Assembly: GCA_017531985.1 (NCBI GenBank)
Contig: JAFXJY010000011.1
Coordinates: 1 to 55,994, forward strand
Origin: Bacteroidaceae bacterium
GTDB taxonomy: Bacteria; Bacteroidota; Bacteroidia; Bacteroidales; Barnesiellaceae_A
Length of the DNA: 55,994 nt
Reading direction: 5' to 3'
A program made the translations under genes and the position numbers. Below, piece after piece: positions 1 through 7,460 of this stretch (within the stretch, counting starts at the first letter, position 1; each line of letters opens with the position of its first letter). The notes below the pieces were generated by a model. The model did no database searches and was not told the DNA's origin. It saw only the letters and a list, made by a program, of their open reading frames with translations.

Positions 1-353
1 ATGGTTTTGTCGGTGAAGTTAACTGTGTAGGGTGCATTCTCGTTGGCAGCCCAGAAGATGGCTGAGTAGCTGTTACCCGATGAGAGTTTGAGGTTGATGG
101 TAGCACTGCCTGTGAAATTGCTTACAGTGCCGCTGTGTGTGATCAATTGCTCGCCGTTCTGGTCGTAAACGGCATACTGCAACAGGTTGGCCACAGAGCC
201 ATCGCTGAAAGCACGAGTAGCGATTTGAGGAGTCTCCAAGTTGAAGGAAACCATCACCTCGCCTTCATTGCCCAGTAGGGCGGTGTCGTCTTGACATGAA
301 GTCATCAGCATCATGGCTGCCAATGCTCCAAACAAATAGTGTTTTGTCTTCAT
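1..353 (-). CDS. Fimbrillin-like surface lipoprotein (DUF6562-like), N-terminal part
   Basis: The first 117 codons of a gene that continues past the left window edge; there is no stop inside the window. The protein starts MKTKHYLFGALAAMMLMTSC, a lipoprotein signal peptide with a lipobox ending at Cys20, so it should be exported and lipidated. The segment after it (MVSFNLETPQIATRAFSDG, then LQYAVYDQNGEQL) is the pattern I associate with DUF6562 and other fimbrillin-like proteins of Bacteroidales, whose mature domain is a beta-sandwich. The ATG at 351-353 is the only good start, because it is directly followed by the signal peptide. No recognisable promoter faces this gene in its 470-bp upstream region as assembled; see the inverted repeat at 401-610. 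Identification at family level is moderately sure; the ligand or pilus role is unknown. Confidence 0.7.
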   Translation of the reverse strand, partial: MKTKHYLFGALAAMMLMTSCQDDTALLGNEGEVMVSFNLETPQIATRAFSDGSVANLLQYAVYDQNGEQLITHSGTVSNFTGSATINLKLSSGNSYSAIFWAANENAPYTVNFTDKT

Positions 354-400
354 AACGATTTGATTTAATGGTTTGTAAAAAATGTTTTGTTGTAAAAATG

Positions 401-610
401 AACTTCTATTATTTAGAGAAGTTAAACTATACAACATATAGCTAATATATAAGTGCTTATCATATCGTATGTTGTTAATTATGGGATATTTCAATACGCA
501 TTTCTAAATTGATACAGAGTAATAACAAAAAAATATGTATTTAAACAGTTGTATTTCAATAATTATTTGTAATTTTGCATGATTATAAACTTCTCTAAAT
601 AAGAGTAGTT
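401..610. repeat. 23-bp inverted repeats flanking a 164-bp promoter segment
   Basis: The arms lie at 401-423 and 588-610. Their inner 15 bases are perfect reverse complements (409-423 TTATTTAGAGAAGTT against 588-602 AACTTCTCTAAATAA); over all 23 positions 21 match, with both mismatches on the outer side. Each arm is also nearly self-palindromic. The enclosed segment is AT-rich, has no gene, and carries a promoter-like element at its right end pointing outward. This is the architecture of Bacteroidales invertible promoters, but two unrelated hairpins would look similar, and no recombinase gene is present in the window. Confidence 0.5.
549..577 (+). promoter_or_regulatory. Candidate promoter inside the inverted-repeat segment
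   Basis: A Bacteroidota -7 box TAATTTTG (570-577) is preceded by TTG (549-551) with an 18-bp spacer, slightly shorter than the usual 19-21. In the present orientation it points away from the lipoprotein gene, and the next plus-strand gene begins almost 250 bp downstream behind its own -7 box. Inverting the segment 424-587 would place this promoter about 70 bp upstream of the lipoprotein ATG, pointing at it. Confidence 0.45.
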
Positions 611-613
611 GGT

Positions 614-642
614 ATAATATTGATGAAGAATATCAATATTAT
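614..642. other. Perfect 11-bp hairpin
   Basis: ATAATATTGAT (614-624) and ATCAATATTAT (632-642) form a perfect stem with a 7-base loop. No T-run follows, so it is not a standard terminator. It would sit in any transcript made from the promoter at 549-577. The rest of 643-785 holds nothing I can recognise. Confidence 0.5.
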
Positions 643-788
643 GCTCAAAATATACCATGTTACCAATTAAATAAGCTGTTGTTTACAGTGACAGTTGATA
701 GGTATATCTCTCACCGAATAGGTTGAAACGTCAGTACAAATATTTGCTAAAATCTTCCCGCTATGTTCTCTTGTAGTGGAATTTTTTG

Positions 789-796
789 TAAGTTTG
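789..796 (+). promoter_or_regulatory. -7 box for the DUF5106 gene
   Basis: TAAGTTTG matches TAnnTTTG and lies 26 bp before the ATG at 823. The nearest TTG (771-773) is only 15 bp away, so the upstream box is uncertain. Confidence 0.5.
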
Positions 797-822
797 CATA
801 AAAGAACGCTATCCATACAGCT

Positions 823-1716
823 ATGAAACGTATCGTCGCACTTACTATTGTCCTATTGTCGGCACTCATCTCAATGGCACAACAAGACAGCTTCCCGTTG
901 CCCGAAGTGCCGTGTCGGTTGACAACACCTGCCGAGCGTGCCAACTATCTTGCACTTCACTATTGGGATCACTACGACTTTACCGACAATACACTCATAG
1001 GCAATCAAGATGTATCGGAGCAAGGATTCTCCAACTATATCAGTATCATGTCCGGCGTAACGCAGCAGCGAGAAGCCTTTGACCGATTGGCCGGCAAGAT
1101 AACACGCAACGATAAGATGCTTAACTACTTCCTTGACTTGGCCGATCAATATCTTGCCGAATCCCATTCGCCTCTCTATGATGAAGAGTTGTATATAATC
1201 ATGCTCAATAGTATCCTCTCGGTGCAACATCTCGATGCTACCAAGCGGATACAGGTTCAATATAACCTTGACATGGCTATGAAGAATAGGATAGGAGAGG
1301 TGGCCGCCGATATAACTATGCTGCTGCGTGATGGCACATATACAACATTGAGCAGTATAAAGAGCAATCAATACATATTATTATACATGGGTAATCCCGA
1401 CTGCAACGTGTGCAACTTTGCCAAGAATCAACTGCTTGCATCGGCAATAATTACTCACTTGGTGAGCTGTGGAGACCTTGCCATAATAAGCCTCTGTATC
1501 GAAGGTTGTACGCAGGCGTGGCAAGATATCCCTGCACCCGGTGGCTGGATAGATGCCTGTGATGAAAATCAAGCCATATACGAAGAGGAAATATACGATA
1601 TAGCCCAAGTACCATCGTTCTACCTGCTCGATCATGATCGTAAGGTCATACTTCGTGATGTGCATGTTGAATACTTGCTCCAATACCTCTCGTCGCACAA
1701 AAATGTGTTTCCTTAA
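823..1716 (+). CDS. DUF5106 family exported thioredoxin-like protein
   Basis: 297 residues with a cleavable signal peptide (about residues 1-19, ending SMAQ), so the product is probably periplasmic. The N-terminal half (PCRLTTPAERANYLALHYWD, then a DVSEQGFSNYISIM segment) is the helical region I recognise as DUF5106. The C-terminal half has a thioredoxin-like layout: the strand YILLYMGNPDC runs into a CxxC motif (C194-N-V-C197), followed by an AQVPSFYLLD segment that carries the cis-proline position. In this family such proteins are presumed periplasmic disulfide or redox helpers related to TlpA/ResA; the partner is unknown. It is monocistronic, with a -7 box just upstream and the tRNA-Lys gene convergent behind it. 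Confidence 0.75.
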   Translation: MKRIVALTIVLLSALISMAQQDSFPLPEVPCRLTTPAERANYLALHYWDHYDFTDNTLIGNQDVSEQGFSNYISIMSGVTQQREAFDRLAGKITRNDKMLNYFLDLADQYLAESHSPLYDEELYIIMLNSILSVQHLDATKRIQVQYNLDMAMKNRIGEVAADITMLLRDGTYTTLSSIKSNQYILLYMGNPDCNVCNFAKNQLLASAIITHLVSCGDLAIISLCIEGCTQAWQDIPAPGGWIDACDENQAIYEEEIYDIAQVPSFYLLDHDRKVILRDVHVEYLLQYLSSHKNVFP

Positions 1717-1833
1717 AAATTTTGCATGATTTTTTCGCTCCCCACCGTATTTTCAGACTGAGCCTTTTTCGGCTCTCCTCATTTTTGTCCACATTCCCCT
1801 AAATAGGGATGAGTCGATTTTGGAAATAAAAAA

Positions 1834-1857
1834 AAAGGAGTTCGTAAGAACTCCTTT
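1834..1857 (-). terminator. Intrinsic terminator of tRNA-Lys
   Basis: AAAGGAGTTC and GAACTCCTTT form a perfect 10-bp stem with a 4-base loop. On the minus strand it is followed by a run of T residues, immediately downstream of the tRNA 3' end. Confidence 0.85.
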
Positions 1858-1860
1858 CTG

Positions 1861-1933
1861 TGATCCGCCTGGGGCTCGAACCCAGGACCCCAACATTAAA
1901 AGTGTTGTGCTCTACCAGCTGAGCTAGCGAATC
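1861..1933 (-). tRNA. tRNA-Lys (anticodon TTT)
   Basis: The minus strand folds as a complete 73-nt cloverleaf. The acceptor stem GATTCGC pairs with GCGGATC and the discriminator base is A. The D-arm holds AGCTCAGCTGGTAGAGC. The anticodon stem CAACA/TGTTG encloses the loop CTTTTAA, so the anticodon is TTT and the charge lysine. The T-arm carries GTTCGAGCC. CCA is not encoded, which is common in this phylum. It is flanked by its own promoter and terminator. Confidence 0.95.
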
Positions 1934-1962
1934 ATCATTTGTGCTTTTCCTTAAAAGCGATG

Positions 1963-1993
1963 CAAAGATAGTGGTTTTATTTATATTTGCAAA
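1963..1993 (-). promoter_or_regulatory. Promoter of tRNA-Lys
   Basis: On the minus strand a -7 box TATCTTTG (1963-1970) lies 19 bp from a TTTTG box (1990-1993 and the adjacent base). It is one of the better promoter matches in the window and is 30 bp from the mature tRNA 5' end. Confidence 0.75.
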
Positions 1994-2058
1994 ATTTTAT
2001 GGCGAATTGTTTTGTTAACAAATATTAAAGCATTACTAATTACCTTGTATTGAATAGT

Positions 2059-3156
2059 TTATTGTGATGGTTCTTGCCAGTGATTTTGCTCGATAATGTA
2101 GTGTCGATAGTAGGAAAGTAGCAGTGATGTGAGTGGTAGAGCGATAATGAGTCCGACAAACCCGAGTAATGACCCCCATACCGATAGCGATAGGAGTATG
2201 ATGGCGGGATTGAGTCCTGTGACAGTTCCCATAATGCGGGGTATGAGAAATCCGTCTTGTACGATCTGAACCACAATAAATACGATGATGGTGAGTGATC
2301 CCAGTAGCCAGAAGTTTCCTCCATCGGCGGCACCTATTATGCACAGCAGTAGTGCCGGCAGATAGCTGAGTATTTGCATGTAGGGTATGAGATTGAGTAC
2401 ACCCACGAGTATTCCCATGGGGATGGCCATAGGAAGTCCGATGATGAGAAATCCTATGCAGTGTAGTACGCCTACGATGGTGGCAATGAGAGCTTGTCCG
2501 CGGAAGTATAGGTTCATGCTGTTCTTTATGTCATTACCTATCTTGCTTGCAATGGGTCGGTAGCGGTGGGGGATAAGTGAGGAAAATCCTTTTATTATGG
2601 CTTCGTAGTCTTGTAGTATGAAGAATACATATAGAATGACTATGCTCCAACTGATGGCTGTTGCAACTCCGTGGATGGAGGTTGTAACAAGATTGCGGAT
2701 GTGACGAAGTGTGCTTTGTCCGAGTTCGACCCACTGTTCTTGATTGAGTAGAGAACTGATGCGGTCGACTGTGATGTGTTGTCGGATGAAGTCTTGTAGT
2801 GTAGCGGGTATGAGTGGAATATCGGGAGATGATTGCATGTAGAGGGTGAGCAGATGATAAAGGTGCTGCGTCTCATTGATAATCATGGGTATAACGAGCA
2901 GAGCCAAGAGTGTGCATGCTACGGCTATCTCGAAGAATGAGATGAAGATGGCGAGTATGCGTTTGGGTAGTCGCATGATGCGTTGATTCCATTCAACGAG
3001 CGGATTCATCAAGTAGGCTATGAGCCAAGCTATGAAGAATGGTAATAGTACGCTACGCAGGTGGTAGAGGGCAAATAGGATGACTGCCACGATGATGAGT
3101 GCGATGACGATACGCACAACACGATCGAAGGTATAGGGTTGGTGGTTGTTTTCCAT
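2059..3156 (-). CDS. AI-2E family transporter (UPF0118, YdiK/PerM-like)
   Basis: 365 residues. The family has about eight membrane segments. Here a hydrophobic N-terminal block (about 14-33 and 36-50, the latter with PFFIAWLIAYLMNPLVEW) is followed by a soluble central loop (about 90-150) and a C-terminal membrane block that contains the family-typical GLPMAIPMGILVGVLNLIPY and GLNPAIILLSLSVWGSLLGFVGLIIALP segments. Members have been proposed to export autoinducer-2 or to act as ion antiporters, so the substrate cannot be read from sequence. It lies 89 bp downstream of thymidine kinase on the same strand and is probably co-transcribed with it. Confidence 0.85.
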   Translation of the reverse strand: MENNHQPYTFDRVVRIVIALIIVAVILFALYHLRSVLLPFFIAWLIAYLMNPLVEWNQRIMRLPKRILAIFISFFEIAVACTLLALLVIPMIINETQHLYHLLTLYMQSSPDIPLIPATLQDFIRQHITVDRISSLLNQEQWVELGQSTLRHIRNLVTTSIHGVATAISWSIVILYVFFILQDYEAIIKGFSSLIPHRYRPIASKIGNDIKNSMNLYFRGQALIATIVGVLHCIGFLIIGLPMAIPMGILVGVLNLIPYMQILSYLPALLLCIIGAADGGNFWLLGSLTIIVFIVVQIVQDGFLIPRIMGTVTGLNPAIILLSLSVWGSLLGFVGLIIALPLTSLLLSYYRHYIIEQNHWQEPSQ

Positions 3157-3245
3157 ATGGCTATAACGTGTTGGCTGTGCCTATGGTTTGCGATGCAAAC
3201 AAAAGAAAAGATGTGATGAGTGGGGTTAGAATCTGTTTTGAATTC

Positions 3246-3836
3246 TTATTGTTGTTCTTCTTTTTCTTTCATGCGACGCAAATAGCATTTGCGGCAAAGG
3301 GGTTGGTATTCGTTTTTCTCACCGAGCAATACACGGCGGTCGCTGTCGACAAGTCGGTATGAGTAGTTGGCGGTGTGTCCGCATTCTACGCAGATGGCAT
3401 GTACTTTGCTGACATCATCGGCCAGTGATAGGAGAGCAGGCATGGGACCGAAGGGTATGCGACGGTAGTCGGTATCGAGTCCGGCTACTATGACGCGTAT
3501 GCCATTGTCGGATAGTCTTGTGCATACGTCGACCAGTCCGTCGTCGAAGAATTGTGCCTCGTCAATGCCTACAACATCGACATCGGTGGTCATGAGCAGT
3601 ATGCTGCTTGAATTGTCGACCGGTGTTGAGTGTATGGCATTGCTGTCGTGCGACACGACTTCATCGTCGGAGTAGCGTTTATCAACGGCGGGTTTAAAGA
3701 TTTCGACTTTCTGACGTGCTATTTTGGCACGTTTGAGGCGACGTATGAGTTCTTCGGTCTTGCCTGAGAACATCGAGCCACATATTACTTCGATACTGCC
3801 ACGACGGCTTGTTTCGTAATTGTCTTCGTTGAACAT
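3246..3836 (-). CDS. tdk: Thymidine kinase
   Basis: 196 residues, full length for the type II (TK1-like) family. It phosphorylates thymidine to dTMP in the pyrimidine salvage pathway. The P-loop is GSMFSGKT (20-27), the Walker B/catalytic region is GIDEAQFF (D92, E93), and the substrate lasso contains [12 protein letters not shown]. The structural zinc site is intact: C149 and C152 (CVEC), C181 and C184 (CRKC). The short lead-in [13 protein letters not shown] before the P-loop domain is normal in Bacteroidota. The 5' leader contains a cluster of alternating TTAARTGAT-like motifs. Confidence 0.95.
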   Translation of the reverse strand: MFNEDNYETSRRGSIEVICGSMFSGKTEELIRRLKRAKIARQKVEIFKPAVDKRYSDDEVVSHDSNAIHSTPVDNSSSILLMTTDVDVVGIDEAQFFDDGLVDVCTRLSDNGIRVIVAGLDTDYRRIPFGPMPALLSLADDVSKVHAICVECGHTANYSYRLVDSDRRVLLGEKNEYQPLCRKCYLRRMKEKEEQQ

Positions 3837-3850
3837 GGTTATATTGTGTT

Positions 3851-3919
3851 ATTAAATGATGTGTAAAAAAATAATTGGCATCATTTTAAGTGATAGTAAA
3901 TTATTACACATCACTTAAT
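3851..3919. repeat. Inverted-repeat cluster upstream of tdk
   Basis: A 16-bp inverted repeat (3851-3866 ATTAAATGATGTGTAA against 3904-3919 TTACACATCACTTAAT) has a single mismatch. Between its arms are two more copies of the core TTAA(A/G)-TGAT in opposite orientations, giving four alternating half-sites in 69 bp. A possible minus-strand -7 box (ATAATTTG, near 3934-3941) lies just outside, so the cluster falls in the promoter-proximal leader of tdk. It could be an operator or an RNA stem. Confidence 0.55.
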
Positions 3920-4045
3920 GGGCTGTAAAGGTACAAATTATTTTAAGGTATGTTCTATAAATTAGTAGATAAATTCATCGTTGTCGGCAGCTTCTATTTC
4001 GGTCGCTTTTGAATCCTTTGTGTCATGTTCCTGATTTTCACTCAG

Positions 4046-4336
4046 TTACAATGCTTGTATTGCGTCTTTATGAGAAATTAGAAATCTCCACACAATAATC
4101 TTCACAATCAACTCGACCTAATTGATAGCCTCCACCTTTAATAAGAAATATCTATTGAGATGTTTTAAGTTTGTAAATTTTGCATAAATTTGTGGCATGA
4201 TGTATGTAATGGCATCAGTCAGTACCGAAGGAATTAAAGGTATCTTTCTCATTTCCCCCTGGTGTAATGCTTGCATTGTAACAAAGTGGAAAAATACGGG
4301 GCATACTTAAAATAATCTTCCCAATCGACTCGACCT
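4046..4336. repeat. Two decayed copies of a dispersed intergenic element
   Basis: Copy 1 (4046-4119) and copy 2 (4264-4336) share a CAATGCTTGyATTG-like block. About 62 bp later they share a 26-bp block (4094-4119 and 4311-4336, 24 of 26 identical) ending ACTCGACCT. Similarity also extends to the left of both copies. Copy 2 is open on the minus strand and would read GRVDWEDYFKYAPYF; copy 1 hits a stop earlier. This looks like remnants of a repeated element and not a gene. The remainder of 3920-4370 has TAnnTTTG boxes on the plus strand (4166-4173 and 4185-4192) that could serve the downstream protease gene. Confidence 0.55.
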
Positions 4337-4370
4337 GCTATATAGAACCTACTTAAAAAAAAAGTGTGCT

Positions 4371-5114
4371 ATGATTGAAATTTTATCGCTTGCGTTATTG
4401 CCCGTTGTAGTGTTGGTGGCATTTGTTCTCTATAAAGATCGCAAGAGACCCGAGCCGGTGGGTAAGTTGTTTGGTGCATTTTTCATGGGTCTGCTCTCGG
4501 TCTTTGTTGTGTTTATGATAGCACCGGTTATAGAACGGTTTGTTGACATCAGTTCGTCGACGATAATGGGACAAATCAATTGTGCTTTTTGGGGTGCTGC
4601 TATTCCCGAGGAGATGGCTAAGCTGTTGATGTTGTGGATAGTGCTGCGTAAGAATCGATACTTCGACGAGCATTTCGACGGTATTGTATATGCTGTGATG
4701 GTGGGACTCGGATTTGCGGCTTTTGAAAACCTGTTGTATCTGATTGATGAACCCAACTGGGTGGGTATAGGTCTTGCGAGAGCATTGATGGCAGTACCGG
4801 CACACTATGCATTTGCTGTATTTATGGGTTATTTCTATTCATTGGCACACATGAGCGGAAAGTATATTAATTATGTGTGGGCTTTTGTCGTTCCTATGCT
4901 GTTGCATGGCATATATGACATGTTATTGATGGTGTCGGGTGTTGTACCCGATACATTAGGCGGTTTGTTGTCCTTTATGTGTATTGTGTTGTGTGTGAAG
5001 ATGCACAATGTAGCAGTGGAACGAATAAATATGCACTTGAAAATCGATGATAAATGTAGGATGAATGAAGCTGAAAAAAGTAACAATATAGCAGATGATG
5101 ATGTGAGCGTGTAA
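4371..5114 (+). CDS. PrsW-family intramembrane metalloprotease
   Basis: 247 residues, almost entirely membrane segments. The family signatures are all present: the EExxK-type motif PEEMAKL (E80, E81), the second motif FDGIVYAVMVGLGFAAFEN (E119), and histidines in PAHYAF (H145) and LLHGIYD (H179) that would complete the metal site. PrsW of Bacillus cleaves the anti-sigma factor RsiW. No sigma/anti-sigma pair is adjacent here, so the substrate is open. The C-terminal 40 residues are hydrophilic and cytoplasmic in character. It stands alone on the plus strand behind a repeat-containing intergenic region. Confidence 0.85.
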   Translation: MIEILSLALLPVVVLVAFVLYKDRKRPEPVGKLFGAFFMGLLSVFVVFMIAPVIERFVDISSSTIMGQINCAFWGAAIPEEMAKLLMLWIVLRKNRYFDEHFDGIVYAVMVGLGFAAFENLLYLIDEPNWVGIGLARALMAVPAHYAFAVFMGYFYSLAHMSGKYINYVWAFVVPMLLHGIYDMLLMVSGVVPDTLGGLLSFMCIVLCVKMHNVAVERINMHLKIDDKCRMNEAEKSNNIADDDVSV

Positions 5115-5359
5115 CTCGATATTCTGTCGTTTGTAGCATGGTGTAGCAGCATCGTGAGTGCGACTATATTATACCCGTTGTTGATGTAAATGATGTGTGA
5201 TATAAGTCAGTCTTTGATTCACAATGAAATAGGTGACGGCGGCGTGCGTGTGGTGATAGCCGAGAGAGGTTTCCATTGAGCAAGTTGCTGATTCATTCTT
5301 GTATCCCTCTATTATGCAATAGTTGAAAACCAAACTTTTTCAAATAAAACATTTGTGAA
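5115..5359. other. Intergenic stretch with one weak small reading frame
   Basis: No convincing gene. A 28-codon frame at 5193-5279 (starts MCDISQS, ends ERGFH) includes a patch richer in G and C than its surroundings, which could be a decayed coding remnant. It has no visible promoter or ribosome binding site. Confidence 0.3.
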
Positions 5360-5394
5360 AACAATTGTTATTAGGTACAATTGTTGTATATTTG
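5360..5394 (+). promoter_or_regulatory. marR promoter with two palindromic operator candidates
   Basis: The promoter is a near-ideal Bacteroidota type: TTG (5365-5367), 19-bp spacer, TATATTTG (5387-5394). Two copies of the palindrome ACAATTGT lie at 5361-5368 (extended AACAATTGTT, 5360-5369) and 5377-5384, 16 bp apart. The first covers the upstream box and the second the spacer. Short ATTG-centred palindromes are typical MarR-family sites, so autorepression by the next gene is a natural inference. Confidence 0.65.
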
Positions 5395-5416
5395 CATAGT
5401 TGTAAATGCAATAGTT

Positions 5417-5881
5417 ATGGATATAAACTTTTCGACATTCAGCCCCGAGTTGTTGTTCTCGATGATAAGTGGAAAATTGTCTTCGGCTATAAGCCGTCGA
5501 TTGTACAGAGTGTTTCGCGAGGAAGGTGTAGAATTAACGCCCGAGCAGTGGACGGTGATGTACTACCTGTGGACGTGCGATGGCGTAACGCAGCAAGAGT
5601 TGTGTAATCAGACATTTAAGGACAAGCCCAGCATGACTCGGTTGATAGATCATCTCGAACACTTGAATTGTGTCAATCGTATTCCCAGTAAGAGCGATCG
5701 TCGCATTAATATCATTAAACTCACCGACAAGGGACGAGCCTTGGAGGCTGTAACCAAGCCGGTGGTGATGAATGTGTTACAAGAAGCCTTACAACCACTT
5801 TCACAAGATGATATAGAGGTGGCATGTCGTGTGTTGATGTGTATATTTGATAATCTGCGTAATTCGCTCGAAGAGAAATAA
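5417..5881 (+). CDS. MarR-family transcriptional regulator
   Basis: 154 residues from the ATG at 5417. An earlier in-frame ATG at 5381 lies inside the promoter and is rejected. The winged helix-turn-helix is clear: LTPEQWTVMYYLWTCDGVTQQELCNQTFKDKPSMTRLIDHL is followed by the wing with NRIPSKSDRRINIIKLTDKG, where the D-R-R motif is the MarR DNA-contact signature. The flanking helices would form the dimer interface. It begins an operon with the hydrolase (3-bp gap), YbaK and the YqiA-like esterase. The ligand is not predictable. Palindromes in its own promoter suggest autoregulation. Confidence 0.85.
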   Translation: MDINFSTFSPELLFSMISGKLSSAISRRLYRVFREEGVELTPEQWTVMYYLWTCDGVTQQELCNQTFKDKPSMTRLIDHLEHLNCVNRIPSKSDRRINIIKLTDKGRALEAVTKPVVMNVLQEALQPLSQDDIEVACRVLMCIFDNLRNSLEEK

Positions 5882-5884
5882 GCT

Positions 5885-6916
5885 ATGAATATCAGTATCA
5901 GATGGTTGCTTGTGTCTTTTATTGTCATGGTTACATCTGTGACAGTTATGGCACAATATTATTGCAAAGATGTGTTGGGCGATGGATTTGAGCAGCACAC
6001 TTTCGTTATGCCCGACGATTACCAAGGTCAAGTAGTGTCGACACTCGTTCGTAAGCAGTCGGCCGATACGGTGCATCGAGCAGTGCTGTATGTACATGGC
6101 TATAATGACTACTTTTTTCAACGCGAAATGGCTCAGCGATGGGTTGAGGAGGGTTATAACTTCTATGCCATCGATTTGCGAAAATATGGTCGTTCTCTTC
6201 GTGAAGGTCAATGGGAGTATGAGGCACGCGATATGAGTGAATATTTTATGGATATCGACTCGGCCATGAGCGTTATAAGGCGTGAAGGCAACAAGCAAAT
6301 AGTACTTATGGGACACTCCACAGGAGGTCTTACCACTTCGCTCTATTGTCATGCCCGTCAAGATAATCAGAGAATTGATGCCCTTATACTCAATAGCCCA
6401 TTTTTCGAGTGGAACTTCAATGCTTTATATCGCCATGTGCTAATTCCGACAGTGGCATTTATAGGACAAATATTTCCTCAATGGGGGTTGCCCGATGCAA
6501 CACAGGTATCGAGCTATGCAATGAGTCTGTTGCAAGAGTATCATGGCGAATGGAACTACGATGTGCGTTGGAAACGATTGAAGTCGCGAGGCGAACGCTT
6601 TGGGTGGATAAGAGCCATCGATCAAGGTCACAAGATAGTACACAATGAGATGCATCTGTCGTTACCCATATTGCTGATGCACTCCGACAAGACCATATCG
6701 GGAAGCGAATGGACTGCTGAGTTTCAGACCGGTGATGCCGTATTGAATGTGGAACATATTTCGTACTATGGAAAGAAAATAGGTGATGATGTAACCGAAG
6801 TGACTATTGAGAATGGGTTGCATGACCTCTTTCTGTCCAATCCCACTGCCCGTGAGAAGGCATATCAAGCTGTGTTTCAGTGGTTGAATGAAAAGTTGAA
6901 TGATAATAAACGATGA
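5885..6916 (+). CDS. Exported alpha/beta hydrolase (monoglyceride-lipase-like)
   Basis: 343 residues with an N-terminal signal peptide (about 1-24, ending VMAQ). The fold is a serine hydrolase of the Hydrolase_4 type: the oxyanion segment YVHGYNDYFFQR (70-80), the nucleophile elbow GHSTGG (S145), the acid D268 in LMHSDKT, and H313 in ENGLHDLF. The IDLRKYGRS segment is typical of lysophospholipases and monoacylglycerol lipases. The substrate is probably an acyl ester, but this is family inference. It directly follows the marR gene, so it is the likeliest regulated target. Confidence 0.8.
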   Translation: MNISIRWLLVSFIVMVTSVTVMAQYYCKDVLGDGFEQHTFVMPDDYQGQVVSTLVRKQSADTVHRAVLYVHGYNDYFFQREMAQRWVEEGYNFYAIDLRKYGRSLREGQWEYEARDMSEYFMDIDSAMSVIRREGNKQIVLMGHSTGGLTTSLYCHARQDNQRIDALILNSPFFEWNFNALYRHVLIPTVAFIGQIFPQWGLPDATQVSSYAMSLLQEYHGEWNYDVRWKRLKSRGERFGWIRAIDQGHKIVHNEMHLSLPILLMHSDKTISGSEWTAEFQTGDAVLNVEHISYYGKKIGDDVTEVTIENGLHDLFLSNPTAREKAYQAVFQWLNEKLNDNKR

Positions 6917-6922
6917 GTTGTC

Positions 6923-7408
6923 ATGACTAAAATCAGCAAAACAAATGCTGCAAGGTTGCTTGATAAGGCAGGGGTTGCGTATGAACTTATACCTTATACG
7001 GTCGATGAAGATAATCTTGCCGTTGACCATGTAGCCCATGAGTTGGGAGAGAACATCGAGCAGGTATTTAAGACCCTTGTATTGCGAGGTGACAGAACAG
7101 GCAATATAGTATGTGTTGTGCCGGGACACACCGAAGTAAATCTTAAAGCAGCAGCCAAGTTGTCGGGTAATAAGAGCGTCGAAATGATAGCCATGAAAGA
7201 GTTGTTGCCCACAACGGGTTATATAAGGGGAGGCTGTTCGCCCATCGGCATGAAGAAACCTTTCCCTACTTACATACACAATACTTGCATGGACTTTCCA
7301 CACATCTATGTAAGTGCCGGAGTGAGAGGGTTGCAAATTAAGATAGCACCCGGCGATCTTGTAGCATATGTGCATGCTGTAATGGGAGATATTGCACAAC
7401 CGATGTAA
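6923..7408 (+). CDS. ybaK: YbaK/EbsC-type Cys-tRNA(Pro) deacylase
   Basis: 161 residues, the normal length for the stand-alone editing domain that removes cysteine from misacylated tRNA-Pro. The features are KTNAARLLDKAGV at the N-terminus, QVFKTLVLRGD with the conserved lysine (VFKTL), VVPGHTEVNLKAAAKLSG, and GYIRGGCSPIGMKKPFPTYI, which carries the G-x-SPIG loop. It starts 6 bp after the hydrolase gene and is probably co-transcribed with it. Confidence 0.88.
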   Translation: MTKISKTNAARLLDKAGVAYELIPYTVDEDNLAVDHVAHELGENIEQVFKTLVLRGDRTGNIVCVVPGHTEVNLKAAAKLSGNKSVEMIAMKELLPTTGYIRGGCSPIGMKKPFPTYIHNTCMDFPHIYVSAGVRGLQIKIAPGDLVAYVHAVMGDIAQPM

Positions 7409-7460
7409 TGAGTAACATCAATCATTGGGAATGCCAATGAGAACTGAAAATAAGAAAAGT

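Noticed and set aside
4197..4310. Small plus-strand frame with a WCNAC sequence resembling a thioredoxin CxxC
   Set aside because: The motif falls in the repeat unit duplicated at 4046-4119, where the frame is not kept open, so chance is the better explanation.
6662..7399. 245-codon open frame on the minus strand
   Set aside because: Antisense to the ends of the hydrolase and ybaK genes, with Cys/His/Tyr-rich composition; no protein-like pattern.
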